Assembly (NCBI GenBank): GCA_020746995.1
Contig: JAGPXD010000007.1
Span: forward strand, 1,984,001-2,048,000
Length of the DNA stretch: 64,000 nucleotides
Reading direction: 5' to 3'
Origin: Plectosphaerella cucumerina
Taxonomy: Eukaryota; Ascomycota; Sordariomycetes; Glomerellales; Plectosphaerellaceae
The notes beneath the pieces are model-generated. The model saw only the letters and a program-made list of their open reading frames with translations. It did no database searches and was not told where the DNA came from. The first letter of the stretch is position 1; each line of letters begins with the position of its first letter. The position numbers were made by a program, and so were the translations under genes. Shown here piece after piece: positions 1-10,689 of this stretch.

Positions 1-497
1 CGTCTTCCTTGGGATTTATAGAGAATGGCACCTGGCAGACTGACTTGTTATCCCTCGGCTTTGGCCTGTGTATGCTTGCAAGCCATGGCGGCATCTCGCC
101 AGAAAACATGTTGAACAAACAAGGCCATGCAAGCAGGAAGACCTGGCCTCGTCAAGAGAAATCAGCACCGTCAGACACCTTGAAAGCTTGCGTGTGGATA
201 TATTTGCCAGGCGGCCGAGGGTCACGCGCCCGACCTGTCCGTTGCCTCGTCCAGACCGACCCTTTGCTGCCCGTCCTCCCAACAACCCCAGTCTAAAGCG
301 GCCTGCCTGTATCGCCGACTGCCGACCAACGAAGCGGATACTTACACCAGAAAAAAATCATATAAAAAAAGGGTCATCCATTTCCACGCCCCGTCCGTTT
401 ACGCCGTCGTCCCCATTGCCAGGGTTGTGACGTGACCGTTTCGCTGCCGCCGCCGACAGCGAAAGAAGGCCAATGCGAGATGCTTGGTTTACCTCCT

Positions 498-502
<5 letters not shown>
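1..502. other. Intergenic, left edge
   Basis: No coding frame with domain-like sequence or fungal codon bias is visible on either strand. The stretch lies downstream of the threonine synthase gene and runs off the left edge. The open frames here are short and overlap in several phases, as expected by chance. Confidence 0.6.

Positions 503-556
<54 letters not shown>
503..556. repeat. (CT)27 microsatellite
   Basis: An uninterrupted CT dinucleotide repeat of 54 nt starts 57 nt beyond the stop codon of the threonine synthase gene. On the mRNA strand it is a purine (GA)27 tract and would fall in the 3' UTR if that UTR is longer than about 60 nt. It is expected to vary in length between strains. 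Confidence 0.97.
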
Positions 557-558
<2 letters not shown>

Positions 559-612
559 TTTCCTTCTGCCCAAACTCATCCGATAGATAGCAAGCACGGC
601 CAGCTTGCTCAT

Positions 613-2618
613 CTAGTTTGCCGCCTTGAGCTCCTCGTCAACCTGCGTCCTGACAATCTCGCGGACCTTTTGCCAATCGTTCTCGACCTCTGTGAGCCTC
701 TTCTCCTTGGATTCCAGGCCGATGAACTCCTGCGGCCGCACCTTCTCCTCAAAGTTGAAGCCAGCCTCCTTCTCGAGGGCGAGCTCGACGGCGCCGGCAA
801 ACTTGGCGGGGTGGGCGGTCGACAGCGAGATGTGAGGGACGTCGGCGCCAGCGCGGGCGATGGACCGCAGCGAGGCGGTAACACCGACCGAGGTGTGAGG
901 GTCGAGGATGTAGTCGCGCGTGTTGTAGTACGACCTGATGGTCTCGAGAGTCTGGTCGTCACTGACGCGCTCGCTTTCAAAGTCGCGCCTGGCAGCGGTG
1001 AGAACGTCCTTGTAGACGGGGCCGAAGCCGCCGCTGGTCTTGAGCTCCTTGAGCCACGAGGTGACCTCCTGGCCGGCCTGCTTCTTGTTCCACTCGTCGT
1101 CCATGCCGGCGCTTGAGGCGAACTCGTAGGCAAGGAACCACAGCAGGCGCTCGAAGTTGCTGGAGACGAGAATGTCCATGGCGGGGCTGAGAGTCTCCTT
1201 GACGCCCTCCTCGTGAGCCTTTGCGCCGTCGGTGGCGAGGCCACCAGTGGCAGCGGGGGCGGGAACCTCGCTCTTCTCGTAGCGGCCGGTGGTCCAGAAG
1301 CGGTGGAGGATGTCGTTCTCGTTGGTGGCGATGACGAGCTTGCCGATGGGCAGGCCCATCCGGAAGGCGAAATATCCGGCGAGGATGTCACCAAAGTTGC
1401 CGGTGGGCACGACGAAGCGGACCTTGTCGCCCAGCTTGAAGGGGGTGGCAGACTGCTTAGCCAGGGAGAAGTACGAGTGGAAGTAGTAGACGATCTGGGC
1501 GAGAATGCGGGCCCAGTTGATCGAGTTGACAGCGCCGAGGTTGTGGGTGCCGTTGATGTCGGGGTCGGCGAAGAGGGCCTTGACGATGTCCTGCGCGTGG
1601 TGTCAGTCGGGGTTGTGCTTGCAAGAATGCGCCGTGCTGCGCTCCGTCATGGCGCAAGGGGCTGACGACGTACCTGGCAGTCGTCAAAGGTGCCGGTGAC
1701 GGCGAGGTTGTGGACGTTCTCGTCGAGGACGGTGGTCATCTGGGCCTCCTGGATAGGGCTGACACGGCCCTTGGGGTGCAGAATGAAGACAGAGACGTCC
1801 TTCTTGCCGCGCAGACCGTAGATGGCGGCGGAGCCAGTGTCGCCGCTGGTGGCACCAACAACGGTGAGGTGATGCCGGTCTGGGTATTATTGTCAGCGTT
1901 TGGTAGGAGGTGGCAGGGGCGGTTGAAACGCACCACGGCCGGTCTTGCCCTCGTTCTTCCTCACAAGGAAGTACTCGAACAGGTTGCCAAGGAACTGCAG
2001 GGCGACATCCTTGAAGGCAAAGGTCGGGCCGTGGAAGAGCTCGAGGAGGTGGAGGTTGTCGTTGAGGTGGACGAGAGGGGTAGTTTCAGGAGCGCGGAAG
2101 GTGGAGTAACTCCTGTTGATGATGCCCCGGAGGTCGTCGGCGGGGATCTCGGAGCGGGAGATGTAGAGGGAGAGGACCTCGAAAGCCAGGTCGGGGAAGG
2201 AGAGGTCCTTCCAAGCCTCCCAGTTGTCGGCGGTGGGGATGTGCTCGGGGATGTAGAGGCCGCCGTCGGTGGCGAGGCCCTTGAGGACAGCTTCCTCGAA
2301 GGAGAACTGTGTGTGAAGGCATTGTCAGCGGGAAGTGCCGAGAGAAGAGCAAGATATGGCGAGCAGGGAAAGCAAGCAAAACACGGGGCGCGGGGTCCCG
2401 GTTGTCGGAGGTGATGGGTTGTGGTAGGTAGAAGACTTATGATGAGGATGGAGGAGGGGGCGATGCGATGCGATGCGGTTCGGTGCGGTGCAGTGCGATC
2501 GATGTGAGGCAGAGGGAGAGAATCATACGCCGGTGTCTTCGCCGCGGGTGCTCAGGTAGCGCTGCGACGGAGTATGGGTGTCGTCGGCGGCCCCGTTGGC
2601 GGTGCCGTTGGTGGCCAT
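613..2618 (-). CDS. THR4: Threonine synthase
   Basis: Pyridoxal-phosphate enzyme that converts O-phosphohomoserine to threonine, the last step of threonine synthesis. The deduced protein is 548 aa from four exons: 2618-2529, 2306-1934, 1879-1674 and 1590-613. All junctions keep frame and have GT/AG ends. The start is the ATG at 2618, giving MATNGTANGA. The substrate-proximal segment FHGPTFAFKD holds the PLP lysine near residue 129. The phosphate-binding loop TVVGATSGDTGSAA opens exon 3, and GTHNLGAVNSINWARILAQ and VPTGNFGDILAGY follow in exon 4. The length is slightly above the yeast enzyme (514 aa); the extra is mainly the N-terminal leader and inserts. No catalytic segment is missing. The family call is secure; exon 1 is the least certain part. 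Confidence 0.96.
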
Positions 2619-4056
2619 GGCTGTCGATGCGGTATGTGAAAAAAGGAGGGGCAACGGCGGCGGCGGGGATACTCGGAGTGTCGGTACGCGGTCGCGGGGT
2701 GAAGAGGAGGGGGGAGGCGGTCTCTGTGCGGGCGAAGCAGACCGGTCGTCGTCGCTTGTCTTGGTCGTCGTTGTCGCAGGGGCAACAAGGCGAGGGAGAA
2801 AAAAAAAGGGACGGCAAGAAAGCGTCACGGAAATGGCGACAAGGTTCGGGTTGCGTGAGTAGTTGTGTTTGGTGGGCAGGGACCGAAGAGGCTTGGACCG
2901 AGTCATAAAAAAATCGGCCGAATTTCGGGCGGCTACACCTCAGTGAGTGGTCCTGGCTGGCGGGTAATGAAAGATCTGGAGCCGCCTGGTGGGAGGGACC
3001 AGACACTGGCAGGCGCTGCTGGACAGGCGGGAGCAGGCTCTGTGCCAGGTGACTCTCCCCCGAGTCCAGCTGGGAGTGCGGACTCCGACGGGAGTCCTGT
3101 CTGGTCTGGTCGGTCTAGTGGGATGAATGTGTTGGATGGGCGGGCAGGGGCTACCGAATCAACCCCTCATTTCCAGCCCGTCCAGGCAGGTTTAGGTGGC
3201 CCCCCTGCCCCCTCGCCCCCTCAGGTCCCCCCTGGCCTAGGTACATGCCCGCTTGGGGGTTGACCGCCGGGGAGAAGAGAAGAGGGGCCATTGGCGTGGG
3301 ATGGGCTGAACAGAGCTGAGAATCGGCCACCAAACAAACAACCCACGCAGAACCAGGCGATCCTAGTGACAATGCTCGATGGATGGCCCTCACTTGTGGT
3401 GCTCAATTGCACGACGCAGCTCGGCATGACCAAGGCAGTCTGGCGCCCGTCTGCAGATACCCGTCGGGTGCCCGTCTTGTCGTATCGTGTCGTGTCGTGT
3501 CCAGTCTTGTCGAAGTTTAGAGTCAATACAGGTAGTGCGAGGTACCGATGCTGCCCCGCCCGCACTTACCATGTACCGCCAGGCGCTCGGAGCGGAATCC
3601 AATATTTGACGTGACCTGCCCCGCCATCACGCTTTTGGAGGGGCAGCAACAACAGCACCAGCACCACCACACCACGACTCATCTCTTTCACCTCCCACTC
3701 CCACTCCCACTTGAGCGAGCGAACCGACTCGGCGGGCCCCGTTGACGCCAAGCGAGCACCTCACATCAGCCAAAGGAGACACCTCCCGCCGGGATTGGAC
3801 GATGCCCGTCCCGGTAGCGTAGCACGACAGGTCTGGGCACGTGGGATATCACGCAAGCCGCTTCCTCCCGCCTATTAGTTCGCGCCTTCTTCCAAGTAGT
3901 TCAAGTAGTTCGGTTGGCTTGCGTTGCTTTTTCGCGGCTGTCCAGCAATGCAATGTGCATGCCCGCCTAACACTGCCTGCCTATATTTGATGACCAAGCT
4001 TTCGGCTGACTTGGCTAGCACTCCCCCTCCTGGCTCCCTCCGAGATATACGAATAG
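2619..4056. other. Intergenic between THR4 and the AT-hook gene
   Basis: This holds the THR4 promoter side and the 3' side of the AT-hook gene. It contains CT/GT-rich and poly-purine patches and short direct repeats such as CTGGTCTGGTC near 3100. I see no gene. Confidence 0.6.
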
Positions 4057-5721
4057 TCATGTTTTCTTGAGCGACTTCAGCAATGGCGCGATCCGACTGC
4101 GCTTGCTCAGCCCGACTCGGTACACAGGCTTGCCCGCAGAGGCTGGTGTCGTCGGAGGAACCCTTGTCACCCCCTTCCCATCCTTCGCCTGCGCGGGAGC
4201 CGGAACTGGGGCTGGAGACACAGCAGAGGCCTCTTGCGCGACATCGTCAGCCTTGGGCGGGGCCGCCGCCTCAGCCTGGTCCTCCTCCGCCTCTGCTTTC
4301 GCATCCTCCGCGAGAGGGGTTTCTGGTCGTGACCCCTCTTCCTTATGCGCCACGCTTCTTCCAGCCGCTTCCTCCTTCCCTTGATCCTTGCTTTCTCTCA
4401 GCTTCGTCTCCTCATCGCCATCCGCGGGAGGCGCCTTGTCGGCTTTTCGCGGTCGCCCCCGTTTCCGCTTCTCCTTCACCGGCGCCACTTGCTGCGCGCC
4501 GCTTTCCGCCTGCTCCACGGCCTTGGGGCTGACAGGACCCGCTTCCGCCGGCGCTGACGTGCCCACAACTTCCACTCCTGTCCCCTCCTCGTTTATGTCC
4601 TTGCCCACCACGTCGTCCGCGCCTGTGGCCTCTTTGGACTTTCTTGGACGACCCCTTCGCTTCTTCGGAGGCAGACTATCTGGCCCGGGATCGAACAAGG
4701 CGGTCGTCGCCTTTGGCCCCTCCATGCTGTCGGCCGGCGCCCTGCGCTTGCTCGGCCGCGGCTGATATCGCTCCTCCGTAAACTCCTCGTCATCGGGACC
4801 GCATATCTCATCGAAAGACTGATCAGCGGCACGTCTGCTTCTCGGGGCCTTTTGTGTGACAAGAATATCGGGTGATGACTGGGGTTCCGCGGCCTCGGCA
4901 GAGAGTTCGGCCAGTGGTTCTTCGATGAGAGGTGATCCTTCGGTCGGATGTGACTCCTCAACGGGATGCGGCTCTTCGGCGATGCTGTCGGCTGCTCGAG
5001 CCATGAAGCTGCGGGCCTGCGTCGGGGTGGGATACGCAATGGTGGCAGAGCCGCTTGACCTGTTCATAACTGCGGCACTCGGGTCTGTGTGCTCCTGCGT
5101 CTGGTCGTCGGAAGATGGCTGTATGCTCTGGTAGAGCATCCGGCGACTGGGGCTCAGCGTCTGTGCATCAATGTAGAGTGAAGTTGGGCCGGGCAGTGCC
5201 CGCCCTCTTGTTCCTGGCGTGATCTCGCTGGGCCCACTGCTGGCCATTTGGACCGTCTTCCTCTTCTTCGTCGGGCGGTCATTGTCTGTTGACCGTTCTA
5301 TTGTCGTGTTGCCCGCCTGCTCGCCGCTGCTGGGTACATCCCATATGTCCCTTGTAGACATGCCTCGTCTCACATTGCCTGGCGTCGCAACCTGTGTCGG
5401 TGTCGGTACGGGCTCGGTGCCAGGGATATCGTCTGGGTGGACGTACGTCGTCTCGGGAAGAGGAGACCGATGCGCTGTCAGCGGATCTTCCTGGTTCTGT
5501 GAATCATCTTTCGGTAGTTGGTGGCTCGGGATGCCGGCAGCCTGCTGGTGATATACGGATTCGAAGAACCGCGAATCGGTGGAACTCGTCGCATTGGCCA
5601 GAGCGTCTGAAGACGACCCAAGGTGCGGGCCGGCCGGTGGCGGAGGTTTCCGAGGGCTCACACTGGGAGAAAAGTTGTCATCCTCGTCATCGGAGTCGGC
5701 GATGATCCTTCGCGGGACCAT
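4057..5721 (-). CDS. AT-hook protein, function unknown
   Basis: A single open frame of 554 aa from the ATG at 5721 (MVPRRIIADSDDEDD). The frame stays open upstream to 5868, but the acidic PRRIIADSD opening looks like the natural N-terminus; 5736 is an alternative. Two AT-hooks are visible, RGRPRK at about 356-361 (KKRRGRPRKSK) and 421-426 (KRKRGRPRKAD). Such motifs insert in the minor groove of AT-rich DNA. The rest is disordered and rich in S, P, E and A. The C-terminus ends with a short basic block, YRVGLSKRSRIAPLLKSLKK, which looks like a deliberate motif. A nuclear DNA-binding or chromatin role is inferred. It is divergent from elongin C, with about 400 nt between the start codons. Confidence 0.8.
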   Translation of the reverse strand: MVPRRIIADSDDEDDNFSPSVSPRKPPPPAGPHLGSSSDALANATSSTDSRFFESVYHQQAAGIPSHQLPKDDSQNQEDPLTAHRSPLPETTYVHPDDIPGTEPVPTPTQVATPGNVRRGMSTRDIWDVPSSGEQAGNTTIERSTDNDRPTKKRKTVQMASSGPSEITPGTRGRALPGPTSLYIDAQTLSPSRRMLYQSIQPSSDDQTQEHTDPSAAVMNRSSGSATIAYPTPTQARSFMARAADSIAEEPHPVEESHPTEGSPLIEEPLAELSAEAAEPQSSPDILVTQKAPRSRRAADQSFDEICGPDDEEFTEERYQPRPSKRRAPADSMEGPKATTALFDPGPDSLPPKKRRGRPRKSKEATGADDVVGKDINEEGTGVEVVGTSAPAEAGPVSPKAVEQAESGAQQVAPVKEKRKRGRPRKADKAPPADGDEETKLRESKDQGKEEAAGRSVAHKEEGSRPETPLAEDAKAEAEEDQAEAAAPPKADDVAQEASAVSPAPVPAPAQAKDGKGVTRVPPTTPASAGKPVYRVGLSKRSRIAPLLKSLKKT

Positions 5722-6119
5722 GATGCGGATTCGCATGACAAGCGAGGGTGGGAGGCCAACGTGGTGGCGATGGTCCAGACTGACAACCCCTCGTACATCT
5801 GGGCGACGCGCACTTGACGGTAACAGCCAAGAGAGACGCGCCGCGCTCGGACCTCCCATGCATGTCAATTAACGCTGTACCTGCTGCTTATGTCAGCAGG
5901 CTGCCTGTGGCCCGTGCATCAGCTACAAACTCTACCTCCAGGCTCCTGTCTGCCGAAATCTTTCCTCCGTTCACTTTCTCCCACCACTTTGCACACCAAA
6001 GCTGGCTGCATCTCCTTCCGGCCCGACACCAACCCCCCTTCTCTTTTCACGTCAAGCTCTGCTTCGAAGCCGAAGCCACAGCCAGAGACGAAACACAGAA
6101 CGCCAGGTCCCACGCCGTC
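5722..6119. promoter_or_regulatory. Shared divergent promoter interval (AT-hook gene / elongin C)
   Basis: The two start codons are 398 nt apart and point outward, so both promoters must lie here. The elongin C side has the CT/CA-rich run typical of fungal 5' leaders (about 5970-6060). I see no clear TATA box. Confidence 0.6.
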
Positions 6120-6771
6120 ATGGATTACTTGCCCAACGGCACGGCTGCCGAGAGCAAGTACGTGACGCTCGTGTCCGGCGACGGCTTCGAGTTCGTCGTC
6201 CTTCGGGAGGCCGTCTTGATCTCCCCTGCCATCAAGGGCATGCTCGACCCCCGGAGCCAGTTCAAAGAGGCCATCGAGGGTCGCTGCGTCTTCTCAGAGA
6301 TCAGGTAAGTCTCGACGGGCCAGCGCCTGCCTGCCGATGCACGCACCACTTCACGCGTCTACACGCATGACGAAGACTTCATCCAGCTGTCCTCTGACAG
6401 ACCGTCGTCCCTCGGGGCTTGATCGGACTGCATGATTGTCCCACTACACTTGATCTGACCGGTCCCTGCACACGCGGGCCGCAACTCTTCCTCTTACCCA
6501 TCTCGGCGCAGCGCGTTGCCTGGGCATGAACTGACTCGTCCCCGGTGCAGCGGCGTCGTCCTTGAGAAGGTGTGCGAGTACTGCCATTACTGGTACAGAT
6601 ACCGCGACCGGGAGGACGTGCCTGACATGGAGATCCCCGTCGAGCTCTGCCTGGAGCTGTTGGTCGCCGCCGACTACCTCGGTCTCGACAGTATGTCCTG
6701 CCCAGGTACCCGCGCGTGCCCTCCAGCCGAACTGACGTCTGCGCCCAGAACAAAGCACCGGAGCCGCGTGA
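6120..6771 (+). CDS. ELC1: Elongin C (Skp1/BTB fold)
   Basis: Small Skp1-like adaptor that binds BC-box proteins and cullins in ubiquitin ligases; in fungi it is linked to turnover of stalled RNA polymerase II. The product is 115 aa from exons 6120-6304, 6551-6690 and 6749-6771. Exon 1 carries the BTB start (KYVTLVSGDGFEFVVLREA, then SPAIKGML). Exon 2 carries VVLEKVCEYCHYWYRY and the hallmark end EIPVELCLELLVAADYLGLD. The last exon is only 23 nt. It is supported by a GTATGT donor and a CTGAC branch site 16 nt before GCGCCCAG; without it the frame would run on into non-coding sequence. The family call is firm, the 8-residue tail less so. Confidence 0.9.
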
Positions 6772-7574
6772 GCGCGGCAAGTCGCTGTCTTTCTTTGCTT
6801 CCATGGAGTTTGGTGGGACGGGCGTTTGGCGTCGAAGGCCGCAGAAGAGCAGCAGCACACACGTGCCAGCATGACGCCTTGCTGGATATGCATCGAGCCT
6901 CCGGCAAGAGCTGTGATGAGTTGACGAATCCATTTCTCATTGACGTTCAGGCCCAGGCACTCCCCGAGTTGACATGTTGCCCATTCCCTTCTCCTTCGCG
7001 TGACCACACCATCTCAGCATATACGTTCGATCCTACTTTTCTCCGTGGATCGCTACGCCTATTAGAGTTGGAAGAGAAACTGCCCGGATTTAAGCATGGC
7101 TCAACTTATCCATTGAGTTCTTGCTTTTTGCGTCTGGGCCACACACCACTTTGGGATGCTTGCCATCATGAGGAAATTGGGCTGTATTTGGTGATTTCCT
7201 GTCCGCCATGATGACCTGCGTCAGGAAGGATGTCCGGCGCCTGAATAGACAACTTGCTTTGTGCTTAACAGTCTCGAACACATTTCTAAAAATTTAGTCC
7301 TCACTACTGTCTTGGAGGGAGGCATGTGCGTCTTGCTGGTGTTGTGACTTCCCGTCGCCTCGACCGTCTGGAGCGCGCCGCGGGCAGCCCCCACAACGGG
7401 TGACACAGCAGTGTTAGCGCCTCCTCCAACGTGCAGGCGCTTTTCTAGCAGCATTCTGTGCCTGAACCACCATCCAGACCCATCCCCCAGACAGACATCG
7501 ACCGGCGATTGAGTGAGCACCCTGCATCATCCAAAATAGCGGCTCAACTCTATCCGCCGACTCGGTCCGTCGCA
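6772..7574. other. Intergenic, elongin C to DBR1
   Basis: The 3' side of elongin C and the promoter of DBR1. It has moderate AT content and no coding frame that I can support. Confidence 0.6.
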
Positions 7575-9447
7575 ATGGACACATTCGAATCGCAAGGCGT
7601 CCGCGTCGCCGTTGAGGGCTGCGTGAGTATCGCCCGCTCAATCACCCCCAGCATCCCCAAGCCATCTAACAGGAGATACAGGGCCACGGAACCCTGAACG
7701 CCATCTACGCCGCCGTTGAAAGGTCCAGCAAGGAGCGTGGCTGGGATGGCGTCGACGTCGTCATCATCGGCGGTGACTTTCAGGTGATTACCCATCCCCG
7801 CCTCACCCTCCCAGGCCACCTTACTGACCACTGCCGCAGGCCACCCGCAACGCAGCGGACCTGAACGTCATGTCTGTCCCCGTCAAGTACCGCGAAATGG
7901 GTGACTTCTGGGAATACTACTCAGGCGCTCGTACCGCACCCTACCTCACCCTCTTCACAGCGGGCAACCACGAGGCCGCCTCTCACCTCTACGAGCTCTT
8001 CTACGGAGGCTGGGTCGCGCCAAACATCTACTACCTCGGCGCTTCCAACGTGCTCCGCCTCGGCCCCCTCCGCATCGCCAGCATGAGTGGTATCTGGAAG
8101 GGCTTCGACTACCGCAAGCCCCACCACGAGAGGCTGCCCTTCAACCAGGACGACGTCAAGAGCTTCTATCACGTCAGGGAGATTGACGTGCGCAAGCTCC
8201 TCCAGCTGCGGACCCAGGTCGACATTGGCCTGAGCCACGACTGGCCCCGCGCCATCGAGAAGTGGGGAGACCAAAAACGCCTGTGGAGGATGAAGCCCGA
8301 CTTTGAGAGGGAGTCGATGGACGGCACGCTCGGCAATGTTGCTGCCGAGTACGTCCTTGACCGTCTCCGGCCGCCGCACTGGTTCTCGGCGCATCTTCAC
8401 TGCAAGTTCGCCGCCCTCAAGCGGTATGATCTCGATGCGCAGGGCGACAGCAGCGGCAGTGCTCAGCAAAAAGCTTCCGAGGGTGAGGGCGAGGCGTCGA
8501 CCACGCAGCCAGAAACTGCCGCGCCCACTGTCGGCAACAGTGACGAGATTCCCCTGGATGACGATGTTGCCGATGCTCAGATATCCATCCCCAACCCAGA
8601 CGAGATCGATTTGGACCTGGATGCAGATGACGACGACGTCACCACAACAGCTCCCGCCCCAGTCAAGCCACCGCAGCCAAGCCCTCCGGCCGCTGAGACG
8701 GCGTCAAAAGCGCCAACAACGGCTGTATCAGAGGAACTACGAGCCCAGCTCCCCGCATCCTTCACCAAGCCGCCCCCTAAGCCGAAGACGACACCCGGTC
8801 AGCCCGTTCCTCCCGGTATTACAAATAAGCAGGTCAGGTTCCTGGCCCTCGACAAGTGCCTGCCAAAGCGGAACTTCCTGCAACTGCTGGAGATTCACCC
8901 CCACTCGCCACAGCCAGAGGACACAGAAGCAACACCGAGCCAACCCCAGCACCCTGGGCGTTTCCAGCTTCAGTACGACCCCGAATGGCTCGCCATTACC
9001 CGCGTTTTCCACAGCAGCTTTACTTTCGGTGACCGCGACGCCCACGTCCCGACCGACCTCGGCGAGGAGCACTACGCGCCTCTGATCGATGCGGAGCGGG
9101 CCTGGATCGACGAGCACGTCGTAGCCAAGAAGAAGCTCGACGTACCGGCCAACTTTTGCGTGACGGCGCCTCCGCACGACGAGACGCAGAACTGGCGTGG
9201 CGTCCCTGAACAGCCATTCGAATACACCAGCCCCCAGACCGCCCAGTTCTGCACGCTGCTCGAGCTGGAGAACCTCTGGTACGCGACTGATGGGGAGAGG
9301 ATGGCCCGCAAGGCAGCAGGGCCGGCGCCTAGCTCTGGCTTCCGTGGCGGCGGCGGCGGTGGTCATCGTGGAGATAGGGGAGGCTACCGCGGGCGAGGAG
9401 GCCGGGGAGGCCGGGGGAGAGGACGCGGCAACGGTCGGTTCCGATGA
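7575..9447 (+). CDS. DBR1: RNA lariat debranching enzyme
   Basis: Metallophosphoesterase that hydrolyses the 2'-5' branch of excised intron lariats in the nucleus. The product is 585 aa from exons 7575-7622, 7682-7783 and 7840-9447. Family landmarks are VRVAVEGCGHGTLNAIY (Cys16 in the first metal motif), GGDFQATRN, the GNHE metal motif in TAGNHEA, ASNVLRLGPLRIASMSGI, IGLSHDWP, and HWFSAHLHC in place of the usual GHxH. A disordered acidic/proline linker (about 210-320) separates the catalytic part from the conserved C-terminal DBR1 domain (QVRFLALDKCLPKRNFLQLL). The last 35 residues are almost only G and R, an RGG-type tail that is unusual in this family. The 3' end is 141 nt from the stop of the convergent hydrolase gene. 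Confidence 0.97.
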
Positions 9448-9588
9448 GAGGGCGGAGACGTAGGTAATGGGTCTCGAAAGAAGACACAAGAGTTGCGATT
9501 GCCTGCATGTAAACCATGTCATAAACCGTTACCAAACGCCAGCCAGTCCCCCTTTTGGTATCCAAAAAGAAACAAAGACCCAGAAATA

Positions 9589-10689
9589 CTACAGCTGCTC
9601 GTAGAAATCAAGCAGCTTCTTCGCACCGACTTCCCAGGTCACATCATTCTGGAGGTGATGCCCCGCGACCGGCACCCACGTCTGCCTGACACCGCGGCCA
9701 GCGTTATCCCGGCCCCCCTCGCCTTCAAGGGGCGCCACGGGGCTGCTCTTGGCGTCGAGCTTTTTCGCATCAACAAGACCATCAAAGGCGCCCCGGTATG
9801 TCTCAGCCATACCCTCCATGATGTCCCTCGTCATCATCTTGTCTCCAGTGCCGGTCATGACCATTAGACGCTCCCCGTCGGCGCCCCAGCCTTCGATGGA
9901 GCTCAGGATGGACTCGGGACGGGTGAAGGGCACCATCATGCTAATGGGCCAGAGGAAGCTCTCGTAGCGGTTGGCGTGGGTGGCGAACTCCGTCAGTTTG
10001 TCTTCAGGGTAGGTGGAGCTGAAGAAGGCCTGGCGGACGAGGAAGGGGTGGGAGAGGGGCGAGTTGGGATGCCAGCCGTGGAAGAGCATGCGAATGGAGA
10101 ACCAGGGGTCGAAAGTGGCCCAGTTCATGTACACGCCAGCGCTGACGGATTGTCAGTATCTGATACATGAGGGAGAGGGAGAGACTCACGATCCGAAGCC
10201 TGGTACGGCGCCGAGAAGGGCTAGGCCCTTGACGCGAGCCTGGCCGGCAGACAGGATACCCTGGCTCAGGCCACCGCCGCTCGAGTGGCCGACGAGCAAG
10301 ACATCGCTGCCCTGGCGTTCCCGGACCCAGCGCATGGCGGCCAGAGCATCATCGGCGAGATTCTGGCGCGTGGTGAGGTAGACCATGCGCAGGTACGAAG
10401 GGTGCCAGCTGTTGCCGTGGCCGCGGAGGGAGACGGCGTAGCAGGGCACGTCGTGGCGGGCAAGGTACTGCATGTACTCGGTCCAGACCCAGGCGCTGCC
10501 CATGCCACCGTGGATGAAGAAGATGGGGGTTTTGTTGTTGGAGGGGTTGGAGGGCTGGTTTGAGAGGACCTCGATGCGGCCGGAGGGGGTGTTGATGTAG
10601 TGCCGCTCGAGGCCTGGGGGTGGAGGGGGTGCTTCGGACGAGGGGGCCGTCCAGTAGAGCCACTTGTATGTGAGGAAGAAGTTGAGCAT
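9589..10689 (-). CDS. Alpha/beta hydrolase, substrate unknown
   Basis: The product is 350 aa from exons 10689-10190 and 10141-9589; the 48-nt intron has a GTGAGT donor and a CGTCAG acceptor. The oxyanion segment FFIHGGMG (about 57-64) precedes the nucleophile elbow GHSSGG with Ser136. The likely acid lies in TGTGDKMM and the likely histidine in VAGHHLQND near the C-terminus, so the triad looks complete. The N-terminus (MLNFFLTYKWLYW) is hydrophobic and could be a short membrane anchor or an uncleaved signal. The fold is clear, but sequence alone does not separate esterase, lipase or epoxide-hydrolase-like activity. Confidence 0.9.

Noticed and set aside
5722..5868. N-terminal extension of the AT-hook protein to 5868
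   Set aside because: The added 49 residues look non-coding, and the MVPRRIIADSD start is a more natural N-terminus. An upstream start cannot be fully excluded.
7921..8469. Long minus-strand frames opposite DBR1, PRMT5, PRP43, RTP1 and ALDH genes
   Set aside because: These are antisense shadows of strongly C/G-biased coding sequence. Their peptides lack motifs while the sense strand has complete families.
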